Positions 44,093-52,421 of a stretch of DNA of 64,000 nt are shown in pieces. The stretch is from an uncultured Paracoccaceae bacterium. GTDB lineage: Bacteria; Pseudomonadota; Alphaproteobacteria; Rhodobacterales; Rhodobacteraceae. Position numbers and translations under genes: made by a program. Every line of letters starts with the position of its first letter. Positions within the stretch are counted from its first letter, which is position 1. The notes beneath the pieces were generated by a model. That model was not told where the DNA came from. It was given only the letters and a program-made list of their open reading frames with translations, and searched no databases. The stretch spans positions 1 through 64,000 of the forward strand of contig OY288160.1 in assembly GCA_958439195.1 (NCBI GenBank), in the 5' to 3' direction.

Positions 44093-45625
44093 ATGGGACT
44101 ACTCAACGTGATCCGGAAGCTGCGCCTACGTCAGGGTTTGGCGATCCGGGAGATCGAGCGCCGCACCGGAGTGTCGCGCAATACCATCAAGAAGTATCTG
44201 AAGGCTGATGTGATCGAGCCCAAGTTTGCGACGCCGGAACGGTCGAGCAAGCTTGATCCATTTGCCGAGACGCTGGCAGGCTGGCTTAAGACCAATGCGA
44301 AGAAGGGACGCAAAGATCGGCACACGCTGAAGAAGATGCATGCCGATCTCGTCGCTCTTGGCTTCACCGGCTCCTACAACCGGGTGGCGGCCTTTGCACG
44401 GCAGTGGCGTGCCGATCGTCAGCGCGACGAGCAAACGACGGGGCGCGGCACCTTCGTCCCGCTGGCTTTCCGCCCGGGCGAGGCGTTCCAGTTTGACTGG
44501 AGCGAGGACTTTGCGGTCATCGGCGGCGAGCGGATGAAGCTGCAGATGGCGCATATCAAGCTGTCTCACAGCCGGGCCTTCCTTCTGCGGGCCTATCCCT
44601 TGCAGACCCATGAGATGCTGTTCGACGCGCACTGGCATGCGTTCCGGGTGTTCGGCGGCGTGCCAGAACGCGGGATCTACGATAACATGAAGACGGCGGT
44701 GGATCTTGTGGGCCGCGGTAAGGCGCGGCAGGTCAATATCCGCTTTTTGGCCATGGCGAACCACTATGTCTTCGAGCCAGATTTCTGCAATCCGGCAGCA
44801 GGGTGGGAGAAAGGGCAGGTCGAGAAGAACGTCCGCGACTCCCGTCATCAGATGCTGCAAGGCATGCCGGACTTTCCCGATCTTGCCGCGCTGAATGACT
44901 GGCTGGAACAACGTTGCGTCGCGCTGTGGCACGAGACCGCACATGGCACGCTGCCTGGAACAATCGCCGATGTCTGGGCTGAGGAACGGGCAGCCTTGAT
45001 GCCCCTGCCAGTGGCCTTCGACGGCTTCATCGAGATCAGCAAGCGCGTCTCGCCCACCTGCCTGATCAGCTTTGAACGCAACCGCTACAGTGTTCCAGCA
45101 TCATTTGCGAACCGGCCAGTCAGCCTTCGCGTCTACCCCGACCGGCTGGTCGTGGCTGCGGAAGGCCATATCCTGTGCGAACATATCCGCATCATTCAGC
45201 GCAGTCATAAGCAGCCCGCGAAGACGGTCTACGACTGGCGGCATTATCTGGCGGTCGTGCAACGCAAGCCGGGCGCGCTCAGGAACGGGGCACCCTTTCT
45301 GGAATTGCCGCCTGCCTTCAGACAGTTGCAGGACCATATGCTCCGCAAGCCTGGTGGTGATCGCGAGATGGTCGATATCCTTGCGCTTGTCTTGCACCAT
45401 GATGAGCAAGCCGTGCTGACCGCCGTGGAGCTGGCCTTGGCGGAGGGCGTGCCCACCAAGACCCACGTGTTGAACCTCCTGCACCGCCTGGTCGACGGCA
45501 AGGTCATCGATGGTCCGCCGCTGGATACCCCACAAGCGCTGACCCTGCGGCGTGAGCCCAAGGCCAATGTCGAGCGCTATGACGCCCTGCGCAGCCAAAT
45601 TGCGGGAGGCCGCCATGCGTCATGA
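44093..45625 (+). CDS. istA: IS21 transposase IstA
   Basis: A DDE transposase of 510 residues. The N-terminal helix-turn-helix is in RQGLAIREIERRTGVSRNTI. The RNase H-like catalytic core (rve) includes the acidic FQFDWSEDFAVIGG (first Asp), then GGVPERGIYDNMKTAVD (second Asp) and GWEKGQVEKNVRDSRHQML (the Glu). GGAG lies nine bases before the ATG. The reading frame is complete. It overlaps istB by eleven bases, the standard IS21 arrangement. Confidence 0.92.
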   Translation: MGLLNVIRKLRLRQGLAIREIERRTGVSRNTIKKYLKADVIEPKFATPERSSKLDPFAETLAGWLKTNAKKGRKDRHTLKKMHADLVALGFTGSYNRVAAFARQWRADRQRDEQTTGRGTFVPLAFRPGEAFQFDWSEDFAVIGGERMKLQMAHIKLSHSRAFLLRAYPLQTHEMLFDAHWHAFRVFGGVPERGIYDNMKTAVDLVGRGKARQVNIRFLAMANHYVFEPDFCNPAAGWEKGQVEKNVRDSRHQMLQGMPDFPDLAALNDWLEQRCVALWHETAHGTLPGTIADVWAEERAALMPLPVAFDGFIEISKRVSPTCLISFERNRYSVPASFANRPVSLRVYPDRLVVAAEGHILCEHIRIIQRSHKQPAKTVYDWRHYLAVVQRKPGALRNGAPFLELPPAFRQLQDHMLRKPGGDREMVDILALVLHHDEQAVLTAVELALAEGVPTKTHVLNLLHRLVDGKVIDGPPLDTPQALTLRREPKANVERYDALRSQIAGGRHAS

Positions 45626-46385
45626 CCCCGCCGCCGCGGCCATCGTCATCATGCTCCGCAGCCTGAAGATGTATGGCATGGCTCAAGCCGTCGAGGATCT
45701 CATCGAGCAAGGGGCTCCGGCTTTTGAAGCCGCCATCCCGATCCTGTCGCAACTTCTGAAGGCAGAATTGGCCGAACGCGAAGTGCGCTCGATCGCCTAC
45801 CACATGAAGGCAGCGCGCTTCCCGGCCTACAAGGACCTCGCGGGCTTTGACTTCGCCGCCAGTGAGATCAACGAGGCTACCGTCCGGACCCTCCATCGCA
45901 GTGAGTTCATGGACGGCGCCCAGAATGTCGTGCTGATCGGGGGGCCGGGAACCGGCAAGACCCATGTCGCGACGGCCCTCGGCATCCAGGCCATCGAGCA
46001 TCATCGCCGCAAGGTCCGCTTCTTCTCCACCATCGAATTGGTCAATGCCCTCGAACAGGAAAAGGCCAAGGGCAAGGCCGGACAGATTGCAGAAGGCCTG
46101 ACCAAGCTCGACCTCGTCATCCTCGACGAGCTTGGATACCTGCCGTTCAGCGCCTCAGGCGGGGCGCTGCTGTTCCACTTGCTGAGCAAGCTTTACGAGC
46201 GAACCAGCGTCGTCATCACCACCAACCTCAGCTTCAGCGAATGGGCAACGGTTTTTGGCGACGCCAAGATGACCACGGCCTTGCTCGACCGCCTCACCCA
46301 CCGCTGCCACATCTTGGAGACCGGAAACGACAGCTTCCGCTTCAAGGCCAGTTCAGCCGCAACAACCCGAAAAAAGAAGGAGTGA
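45615..46385 (+). CDS. istB: IS21 helper ATPase IstB
   Basis: A 256-residue AAA+ ATPase related to DnaC that assists IstA in target selection and strand transfer. Walker A is VLIGGPGTGKTHVATAL (about residue 105), Walker B is LDLVILDELGYLPFS, and sensor 1 is VVITTNLSFSEWATVFG. The ATG at 45615 lies inside the end of istA. The protein ends with a short basic Ala-Thr-Arg-Lys tail. Confidence 0.92.
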   Translation: MRHDPAAAAIVIMLRSLKMYGMAQAVEDLIEQGAPAFEAAIPILSQLLKAELAEREVRSIAYHMKAARFPAYKDLAGFDFAASEINEATVRTLHRSEFMDGAQNVVLIGGPGTGKTHVATALGIQAIEHHRRKVRFFSTIELVNALEQEKAKGKAGQIAEGLTKLDLVILDELGYLPFSASGGALLFHLLSKLYERTSVVITTNLSFSEWATVFGDAKMTTALLDRLTHRCHILETGNDSFRFKASSAATTRKKKE

Positions 46386-46481
46386 AACCCGTCCTTGACC
46401 CACGACTGACACGAAATCCATAATCAAAGGTGGGTCAAATCTCGATGGAAAACCCGGGTCAGTTCTCAGTGGAAATCAACA

Positions 46482-46865
46482 ATGAATTGGGAGCCGGGCT
46501 TTGCCGGTGACACCTTTGCCTTTGCCGGGGAGCGCGCGGTTGCGCTGTCTGGGCCGCGTGACGGGGTGGCGCGGTATGAGGAGGGGCGGATCGTGTCGTC
46601 GCATGTTCGTGATCTGGCAGAGCCTGTGGCGGGTCTGCTGGTCGTCAAGAATTATGACCCGACTTATTACACAGCCTATACGATCCAATCGGTTCTGGCT
46701 GAGGGCTGTGGGACCGAGGTGATCAGCCCGGACCTGACGGAAGCGGAACGAGAGATGCAGGCGGCTTTGGCCGAGATACCGGCGGATGTAGATGTCGAGA
46801 TCGGCTTTCCCGAAGTGGGGGCCGTGTTTGCCCAGGAAGTGCGCGTGACATGCGGCGCGTCGTGA
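46482..46865 (+). pseudogene. DUF1007 protein truncated by the IS
   Basis: The C-terminal 127 codons of a DUF1007 protein, starting at the first base after the IS end (NWEPGFAGDTFAFAG, VVKNYDPTYYTAYTIQS, PEVGAVFAQEVRVTCG). DUF1007 proteins are periplasmic, usually about 200 residues with a signal peptide, and are encoded beside Ni/Co exporters, as here. The signal peptide and N-terminal half are missing, so this copy is unlikely to be exported or functional. An ATG happens to stand at the junction. It overlaps the downstream transporter gene by 16 bases. Confidence 0.8.
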
Positions 46866-47791
46866 TGTTGGTTGGGCTTGCGGTGGCGGTGGGGCTGGCG
46901 CTGGTCTGGGGATTGGGCGGGCTGGAGGCGCTGGGGCGTTGGGCCGCAGAGGCGCAGCGCGCCTTGCAAGCGCCGCTGGCAGGGGCCGTGCGTGCGGTGA
47001 AAGCGGGGGAGCCTGCGGCCTGGGCGGGATTGGTGTCGGTCTGCTTTCTGTATGGGTTGGCCCATGCGGCGGGGCCGGGGCATGGCAAGTTCCTGATCGG
47101 TGGCTATGGCGTGGCGCGGCGGGTGCGGTTGGCACCCTTGGCCGCTGTGGCGCTGGCGTCGTCGCTGGCGCAGGCGGCGGTGGCGGTGGTGCTGGTCTAT
47201 GCCGGGGTGCTGGTTCTGGGCTGGACGCGGGAGCGGATGGTGGGGCTGGCAGAGGGGGCGCTGGCGGCGGCGAGTTGGGCGGCGATGGCGGGGATCGGGC
47301 TGTGGCTGGTCTGGCGCGGGGCGCGCGGCGTTTGGCGCGGGAGGGCAGGTCAGGAGGGTGATCGCCACCACCACCACCACCACCATCATCACGGACACGA
47401 TCATCACCATGACGATGCGCAGGGGGGGGCGTGCGGCTGCGGCCATGCACATGGCCCGACGGTGGCCGAGGTGGCGCAGTTGACCGGGTGGCGCGACACG
47501 ATGGCGTTGATCACCGGCGTGGCGCTGCGGCCCTGTTCGGGGGCGTTATTCCTGTTGATCCTGACCTTTCAGCTTGGCATCGGGGCGGCGGGGGTGGCCG
47601 GGGCCTTTGCGATGGGGCTGGGTGTGGCGGTTGTCACGATCGGGGTGGCCGTGTTGGCGGTCTGGTCGCGCGAGGGCGCTTTGGCCGGGATGGGCGAGGC
47701 GCGGATCTGGCGGGCGCTGCCGATGCTGGAGTTGGCGGCAGGGGCGGTGATCGCGGCGCTGGCCTTGGGGATTCTTGGCACGGTGATTTGA
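46850..47791 (+). CDS. Nickel/cobalt exporter (NicO/RcnA-like)
   Basis: A 313-residue inner-membrane metal transporter. VCFLYGLAHAAGPGHGKFLI is the conserved first metal-binding helix motif, and GVALRPCSGALFLLILTF is the second. Between them a cytoplasmic loop carries a striking His-rich run (nine consecutive His, then GHDHHHDD) plus CGCGHAHG, likely a metal-sensing or storage loop. It removes excess Ni2+ or Co2+. Its usual partner, the DUF1007 gene immediately upstream, is truncated by the IS, which may also have changed its promoter. Confidence 0.85.
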   Translation: MRRVVMLVGLAVAVGLALVWGLGGLEALGRWAAEAQRALQAPLAGAVRAVKAGEPAAWAGLVSVCFLYGLAHAAGPGHGKFLIGGYGVARRVRLAPLAAVALASSLAQAAVAVVLVYAGVLVLGWTRERMVGLAEGALAAASWAAMAGIGLWLVWRGARGVWRGRAGQEGDRHHHHHHHHHGHDHHHDDAQGGACGCGHAHGPTVAEVAQLTGWRDTMALITGVALRPCSGALFLLILTFQLGIGAAGVAGAFAMGLGVAVVTIGVAVLAVWSREGALAGMGEARIWRALPMLELAAGAVIAALALGILGTVI

Positions 47792-47801
47792 GCAGCAGGG
47801 C

Positions 47802-47936
47802 GGAAAAGGACGCCTTTTCCGCGGCGTTTTCTGGCGCAGAAAACGGGGGTCATGGCCTGCGGTTCTGGGTGTGAAACACCAACAAGTTTTCGGAAAATGC
47901 GTCATTTTCCGGTGCGTTTTCTGCGCCAGAAAACGC
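47802..47936. repeat. Ordered array of five short palindromes
   Basis: Five perfect stems, each with a three-base loop: H1 GGAAAAGG/CCTTTTCC (47802-47820), H2 CGTTTTCTG/CAGAAAACG (47825-47845), H3 GGTGT/ACACC (47868-47880), H4 GGAAAATG/CATTTTCC (47892-47910) and H5 GCGTTTTCTG/CAGAAAACGC (47914-47936). H4-H5 repeat H1-H2 90 bases on. H4 differs from H1 by a compensated pair (G-C to T-A). The loops of corresponding hairpins are reverse complements (ACG/CGT, GCG/CGC). It lies between two rightward transporter genes; the function is unknown, possibly a REP-like mobile repeat or RNA structure. Confidence 0.85.
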
Positions 47937-48015
47937 TTGCGCGGCGGGGCTTTGCGCTGCGCTGCGGCGTGGGTGATGTCTTGTCCGCGTCATCCGGCGC
48001 GGGTAATCGGAATGT

Positions 48016-49395
48016 ATGACACATCCCTTAACCTATATCGGACATGCGCGGACGACGCTTGCGCTGGGCCTGCCGCTGGTGGGCAGCCATCTGGCGCAGA
48101 TGGCGTTGCATGTGGCCGACACCGTGATGATGGGCTGGTATGGGGTGACCGAACTGGCGGCGACGGTGTTGGGTGCGTCGAGTTTCTTTGTGATCTTTAT
48201 CCTTGGGTCGGGCTTTGCGCAGGCGGTGATGCCAATGGTGGCCGCCGCCGTGGCCGAGGGGGATGAGGCGCAGGTGCGGCGTGACACGCGGATGGGGCTG
48301 TGGCTGTCGATCCTGTTCGGGGCGGGGTGCTATCCGCTGTTCTGGTGGTCGGAGCCGATCCTGCTGGCGTTGGGGCAGCGGCCGGAGGTGGCGGCGCTGG
48401 TGCAGGATTATCTGCGCGTGGCGGGGTTGGGCATGATGCCCGCGCTTATGGTGATGGCGCTGAAAAGCTATCTTGCGGCGCTGGGGCGGACGCAGATCGT
48501 GCTGTGGGTGACGTTGGGGGCGGTCGGCCTGAACGTGCTGATGAACTGGGTGTTCATTTTTGGCAATTGGGGCGCGCCGGAATTGGGCGTGGTGGGGGCC
48601 GCGCTGGCCACGCTGGGGGTGCAGGGGGCGAGTTTTGTGGCGCTGGCGATCTATGCCGGATGGGTGCCGGATTTGCGCCGGTTTCATCTGTGGCAGCGAT
48701 TCTGGCGGGCCGATTGGGTTGCGATGGGGCGGGTGTTCCGGCTGGGTTGGCCCATCGGGATTACGGGGCTGGCAGAAAGCGGGCTGTTTCAGGCCAGCGC
48801 CTTGATGATGGGCTGGATCGGGACAGTGGAACTGGCCGCGCATGGGATTGCGATGGAGGTGGCGGCGCTGGCGTTCATGGTGCATCTGGGGCTTTCCAAT
48901 GCGGTGACGATCCGCACGGCCCATGCCGATGGATCGGGGGATCGGTTGGGGATGCGCGACGGGGCGCTGGTGGGGATCGCGCTGTCGGCTGTGTTCGGCG
49001 TGGCGATGGTGGCGGTGTTTCTGACGGTGCCAGAGCCGATCATCGCGCTGTTTCTGGACATGGCAAAGCCGGAAAGCGCGCAGATCGTGGCTTTTGGCAC
49101 GGTGCTTTTGGCGCTGGCGGCGCTGTTTCAATTGGCCGATGCGATGCAGGTGATCGCGCTGGGCCTGTTGCGGGGGGTGCAGGATACCAAGGTGCCGATG
49201 GTTCTGGCGGCGGTCAGCTATTGGGTGATCGGGATACCCGCCAGCTACGCCTTGGCCTTTCCGATGGGCTATGGCGCGGTGGGGCTGTGGCTGGGGTTGG
49301 TGATCGGTCTGACGGTGGCGGCGGGGGCGTTGATGTGGCGGTTCTGGTCGCGGTTCCGGCGGAGCGCGATTGGCGGCTATACGGCGGCCGTCTGA
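48016..49395 (+). CDS. MATE-family efflux transporter
   Basis: A 459-residue, 12-helix cation-coupled exporter of the MATE (NorM) group. The N-half holds LGLPLVGSHLAQMALHVADT with the conserved MMGWYG shortly after. The second half repeats the fold: IGITGLAESGLFQASALMMG, then AHGIAMEVAALAFMVHLGLS. Typical substrates are cationic drugs or dyes exchanged for Na+ or H+. The upstream region holds the palindrome array, so its promoter may lie within or near those hairpins. Confidence 0.9.
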   Translation: MTHPLTYIGHARTTLALGLPLVGSHLAQMALHVADTVMMGWYGVTELAATVLGASSFFVIFILGSGFAQAVMPMVAAAVAEGDEAQVRRDTRMGLWLSILFGAGCYPLFWWSEPILLALGQRPEVAALVQDYLRVAGLGMMPALMVMALKSYLAALGRTQIVLWVTLGAVGLNVLMNWVFIFGNWGAPELGVVGAALATLGVQGASFVALAIYAGWVPDLRRFHLWQRFWRADWVAMGRVFRLGWPIGITGLAESGLFQASALMMGWIGTVELAAHGIAMEVAALAFMVHLGLSNAVTIRTAHADGSGDRLGMRDGALVGIALSAVFGVAMVAVFLTVPEPIIALFLDMAKPESAQIVAFGTVLLALAALFQLADAMQVIALGLLRGVQDTKVPMVLAAVSYWVIGIPASYALAFPMGYGAVGLWLGLVIGLTVAAGALMWRFWSRFRRSAIGGYTAAV

Positions 49396-49408
49396 CGGTT
49401 GATGCCGA

Positions 49409-49825
49409 CTATTCGGCGGCCTTGGAGCCTTTGATCAGGCGGTCGGCCTTGCGCTTGATCAGCACGGAACGCAGATCGTGCATCGCCAACAACAGCGCAT
49501 CGGTCACCTCATCCAAATCGGCATCGGTGGCGCGGGTCTGTGCCCAATGTGCGGTGAGGTTCAGGTGATCGACGGCGCGGTGGATGTCGTCGATGTCGCG
49601 CCGCGCCAGTTGGGTGCTGCGCTGTTCCATCCAGTCGCGGATCAGGGCCGTTTCCTCGGCCGTCAGGACGTGGTCGCCATGCGGTTTGATGTTGCCGTTT
49701 CGGATGTTGAGGGTGGCGATTTCATCCAGTTCAATGCGGCGCTGGCGGTTTTCGGTGTCGACCTTGAACAGGACGGCGCCGTTATCGCGGATGCGGAAGT
49801 AGTATTCCGGCAAATCGCCCGCCAT
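49409..49825 (-). CDS. Conserved hypothetical protein (138 aa)
   Basis: A soluble protein without signal peptide or membrane segments. It begins MAGDLPEYYFRIRDNGAVLF, which reads like a beta-rich start, continues ELDEIATLNIRNGNIKPHGD, and has a helical C-terminal half with a basic end (SVLIKRKADRLIKGSKAAE). I do not recognise a domain. It is eleven bases downstream of the aspartate aminotransferase gene in the same direction, so it is probably cotranscribed with it. Confidence 0.6.
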   Translation of the reverse strand: MAGDLPEYYFRIRDNGAVLFKVDTENRQRRIELDEIATLNIRNGNIKPHGDHVLTAEETALIRDWMEQRSTQLARRDIDDIHRAVDHLNLTAHWAQTRATDADLDEVTDALLLAMHDLRSVLIKRKADRLIKGSKAAE

Positions 49826-49836
49826 CGCCCCTATCC

Positions 49837-51039
49837 CTAAACCAAAGCCGCGCAGAATTTCTGGATGCGGGTGCAGGCTTCGGCCAGCACGGCATCTGCC
49901 GTAGCGTAGCTGACGCGGAAGTTCGGGGAAAGCCCGAAGGCCGCGCCGAAAACCACGGCGACGCCGGTTTCTTCCAGCAGGGCATCGGCGAAAACCTCAT
50001 CATTGGTGATGATGGTGCCGGAGGGCGTGGCTTTGCCGATGCAGCCCGAAATGTCGGGGTATACGTAGAAGGCGCCCTCAGGTTTGGGGCAGGTGATGCC
50101 CTTGGCCTGATTGAGCATCGAGACCACCAGATCGCGGCGGCGCTGGAACAGGGCGCGGTTTTCGGCGAGGAAATCCTGCGGCCCGGTCAGCGCCTCGACC
50201 GCTGCATATTGCGCGACGGAGGAAGGGTTGGAGGTGGATTGCGACTGGATCGTTCCCATCGCCTTGATCAGGGCTGTGGGACCGGCCGCATAGCCGATGC
50301 GCCAGCCAGTCATGGCATAGGCCTTTGATACACCGTTGCAGGTGAGGGTGCGGTCATAAAGGCCGGGTTCCACCTCGGCCGGGGTGCAGAACTGGAAATC
50401 ATCGAAGACCAGGTGTTCATACATGTCGTCCGACATCACCCAGACATGGGGGTGACGCATCAGGACAGCGGTCAGCGCCTTCAGCTCATCGCGGGTATAA
50501 CCCGCCCCGGTGGGGTTGGAGGGGGAGTTGAAGATGAACCATTTGGTTTTGGGCGTGATCGCGGCCTCAAGCTGGGCGGGGGTGAGTTTGAAATCGGTCT
50601 CGATCCCGGCGACGACGGGGACGGGGGTGCCACCTGCGAGCAGGACCATGTCGGGATAGCTGACCCAGTAGGGTGCGGGGATGATCACTTCATCGCCGGG
50701 GTTCAGCGTGGCCATCAGGGCGTTGTAGAGGATCTGCTTGCCGCCCGTGCCGACAGTGACCTGCGCCGGGGTGTAGGTCAGGCCGTTTTCGCGCAGGAAT
50801 TTTGCGCAGATCGCGGCCTTGAGTTCCGGGATGCCATCCACGGCGGTGTATTTGGTGCGGCCCGCATCGATCGCGCGCTTGGCGGCATCCTTGATGTTTT
50901 GTGGCGTGTCGAAGTCCGGCTCGCCCGCGCCGAGGCCGATGATGTCGCGCCCGGAGGCCGCCAGTTCGCGCGCCTTGTTGGTGACGGCGATGGTCGGCGA
51001 GGGTTTCACGCGGGCAAGCGTATCGGACAGGAAAGCCAT
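49837..51039 (-). CDS. Aspartate aminotransferase (PLP class I)
   Basis: It exchanges amino groups between aspartate/2-oxoglutarate and oxaloacetate/glutamate. It has 400 residues of the I-gamma type common in Alphaproteobacteria (AatA). Motifs are IIGLGAGEPDFDTP, KYTAVDGIPELKAAI, the phosphate loop TVGTGGKQILYNAL, FNSPSNPTGAGYTRDE and the PLP lysine region NGVSKAYAMTGWRIGYAAGP. The C-terminus has FRVSYATAD with the substrate Arg. Some members of this branch also act on prephenate, so a role in aromatic synthesis is possible. Confidence 0.9.
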   Translation of the reverse strand: MAFLSDTLARVKPSPTIAVTNKARELAASGRDIIGLGAGEPDFDTPQNIKDAAKRAIDAGRTKYTAVDGIPELKAAICAKFLRENGLTYTPAQVTVGTGGKQILYNALMATLNPGDEVIIPAPYWVSYPDMVLLAGGTPVPVVAGIETDFKLTPAQLEAAITPKTKWFIFNSPSNPTGAGYTRDELKALTAVLMRHPHVWVMSDDMYEHLVFDDFQFCTPAEVEPGLYDRTLTCNGVSKAYAMTGWRIGYAAGPTALIKAMGTIQSQSTSNPSSVAQYAAVEALTGPQDFLAENRALFQRRRDLVVSMLNQAKGITCPKPEGAFYVYPDISGCIGKATPSGTIITNDEVFADALLEETGVAVVFGAAFGLSPNFRVSYATADAVLAEACTRIQKFCAALV

Positions 51040-51141
51040 GATGGGGGAAACCTTTTCGGGCGAAGTGTTTGTCTTTTTCGACCCGAGGTCTTAGGCTTGG
51101 CCCCCCCTGCAATCAAGCGATATCACAAAAGGAGAGGCAAG

Positions 51142-51582
51142 ATGGCGGATGATGGCGCGATGCTTTCGTTCACGGATGATGTGGCCACATTTGGCGACCG
51201 GTTGACCCATGCGCGTGAGGCGGCCGGGTTGACGGTGCCGGGATTGGCGCGGCGGTTGGGTGTGCGGCGCCCGTTGGTTGATGCCTGGGAGGCGGATCAA
51301 CGTGAGCCGCGGGCAAACCAGATGCAGATGATGTCCGGGATGCTGGGTGTGTCGTTGCGGTGGTTGATGACGGGCGAGGGTGGCACCGTGGACAGCCCCG
51401 CCTTTGGCGCACCAGTGCCACAGGAGGCGCGGCAGGTGTTGGGCGAATTGGCGCAGATGCGGGCCGAGATGCTTGCGCTGGTCAGCCGGATGGGCGAGTT
51501 GGAAAGCCGATTGCGGGCCGATCTGGCCGTGGCGGGGGCTGCGGATGGGAAAGGGCTGGGATCGGCAATGGAGGACGCATGA
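51142..51582 (+). CDS. XRE-family helix-turn-helix regulator
   Basis: A 146-residue regulator. Residues 15-75 form a Cro/C1-type helix-turn-helix (FGDRLTHAREAAGLTVPGLA, then LGVRRPLVDAWEADQREPR and LRWLMTGEGG). A short coiled-coil-like segment (LGELAQMRAEMLALVSRMGE) probably dimerises it. AAAGGAGAGGC precedes the ATG. Its last codons overlap the sdhE start (ATGA), so it is translated together with sdhE; it may sense redox or metabolic state, but the sequence gives no ligand clue. Confidence 0.82.
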   Translation: MADDGAMLSFTDDVATFGDRLTHAREAAGLTVPGLARRLGVRRPLVDAWEADQREPRANQMQMMSGMLGVSLRWLMTGEGGTVDSPAFGAPVPQEARQVLGELAQMRAEMLALVSRMGELESRLRADLAVAGAADGKGLGSAMEDA

Positions 51583-51854
51583 CAGAAACGGCAGAGGCCC
51601 GGCTGAAGCGCATGAAGATGCGCAGTTGGCGGCGCGGCACCAAGGAAATGGATCTGGTGCTGGGGCCGTGGGCGGATGCCCATCTGGCCGGGCTGGATGC
51701 CGTGCAGCTGGAGGTTTACGAGGCGCTGCTGGCAGAGAATGACCAGGATTTGATGGCCTGGATCTTTGGTCAGGCTGCGCCACCCCCGGCAATTGCAGGA
51801 CTGCTGGGCGAGATTTCGGATTTCGCCCGGCAGCGTTTGGTGCCGAAGGAATAG
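51579..51854 (+). CDS. sdhE: Succinate dehydrogenase assembly factor 2 (SdhE)
   Basis: A 91-residue protein that helps attach FAD covalently to the SdhA flavoprotein. The helical bundle carries RLKRMKMRSWRRGTKEMDLV, with the RGxxE motif (RRGTKEMD) that contacts SdhA, and LLAENDQDLMAWIFGQ. The start is the ATG overlapping the XRE gene's stop, so expression is coupled to that regulator. No sdh genes are in the window. Confidence 0.88.
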   Translation: MTETAEARLKRMKMRSWRRGTKEMDLVLGPWADAHLAGLDAVQLEVYEALLAENDQDLMAWIFGQAAPPPAIAGLLGEISDFARQRLVPKE

Positions 51855-51923
51855 GTCGGTCTTTACCGGTTCTTGGGGTTTTTGCGCGATTCTCCCGTTG
51901 TCACGTTTTGACGGAGGGTTGCG

Positions 51924-52421
51924 ATGACGGTGCAGGAAGCGGTGCTGGATGGGTCTGACCGGGCCTTTCACGGACAATATCTGGAAATGCTAGGTCTGGT
52001 GGAGCGGCTGCACAGGCTGCTTTTGGATGTGATCAAGGATGAATTTGAACGGCTGGGCGTTGAAGAGGTGAACCCGGTGCAGGGTTTGTTGCTGTTCAAT
52101 ATCGGCGAAAACGAAGTCAGCGCGGGGGAGTTGAAAAGCCGCGGATTCTATCAGGGGTCGAATGTCAGCTATAACCTGAAAAAGCTGGTCGAAGCCGGGT
52201 ATATGCATCACCAGCGTTCGGATGTGGACCGCCGGTCTGTACGGGTGAAGTTGACCGAAAAGGGCCGCAGGCTGCGGAATACGATCGCCGATTTGTTTGC
52301 CCGTCATGCCGGGGTGATGCATCGGCGCGGCACGGTGGATGCGGTGGCGATGGACCAGATCGCGCAGGGTTTGACACGGACAGAACGGTTCTGGATGGAA
52401 CAGATCCGCTATATCTATTGA
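51924..52421 (+). CDS. MarR-family regulator (LdtR/PetP-like)
   Basis: A 165-residue winged-helix regulator. EEVNPVQGLLLFNIGENEVS and AGELKSRGFYQGSNVSYNLK supply the recognition helix, SDVDRRSVRVKLTEKGRRLR is the wing, and the flanking helices dimerise. The whole resembles the LdtR/PetP group of Alphaproteobacteria; PetP was first described near cytochrome bc1 genes and LdtR controls L,D-transpeptidases. The target here is unknown. Its stop at 52419-52421 overlaps the convergent kpsC stop. Confidence 0.8.
   Translation: MTVQEAVLDGSDRAFHGQYLEMLGLVERLHRLLLDVIKDEFERLGVEEVNPVQGLLLFNIGENEVSAGELKSRGFYQGSNVSYNLKKLVEAGYMHHQRSDVDRRSVRVKLTEKGRRLRNTIADLFARHAGVMHRRGTVDAVAMDQIAQGLTRTERFWMEQIRYIY

Larger units (their letters stand above)
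43983..46481 (+). mobile_element. IS21-family insertion sequence
   Basis: A complete 2.5-kb element with istA and istB. Its ends are inverted repeats: TGTTGATTTCCACTGAGAAC on the left matches the reverse complement of the right end, which finishes GGAAATCAACA at 46481, and the outer bases are TG and CA as in IS21. A second internal copy of a related repeat (AATTTCCATTGAGATTTGAC) lies near the left end, with a matching copy on the right; such multiple end repeats are the transposase-binding sites of IS21 elements. No 4-8 base target duplication is visible. Confidence 0.92.

Noticed and set aside
48300..49568. A 422-codon frame overlapping the MATE gene
   Set aside because: A shifted frame of the transporter gene with Gly/Asp/Ala-rich sequence; the MATE frame carries membrane helices and family motifs.
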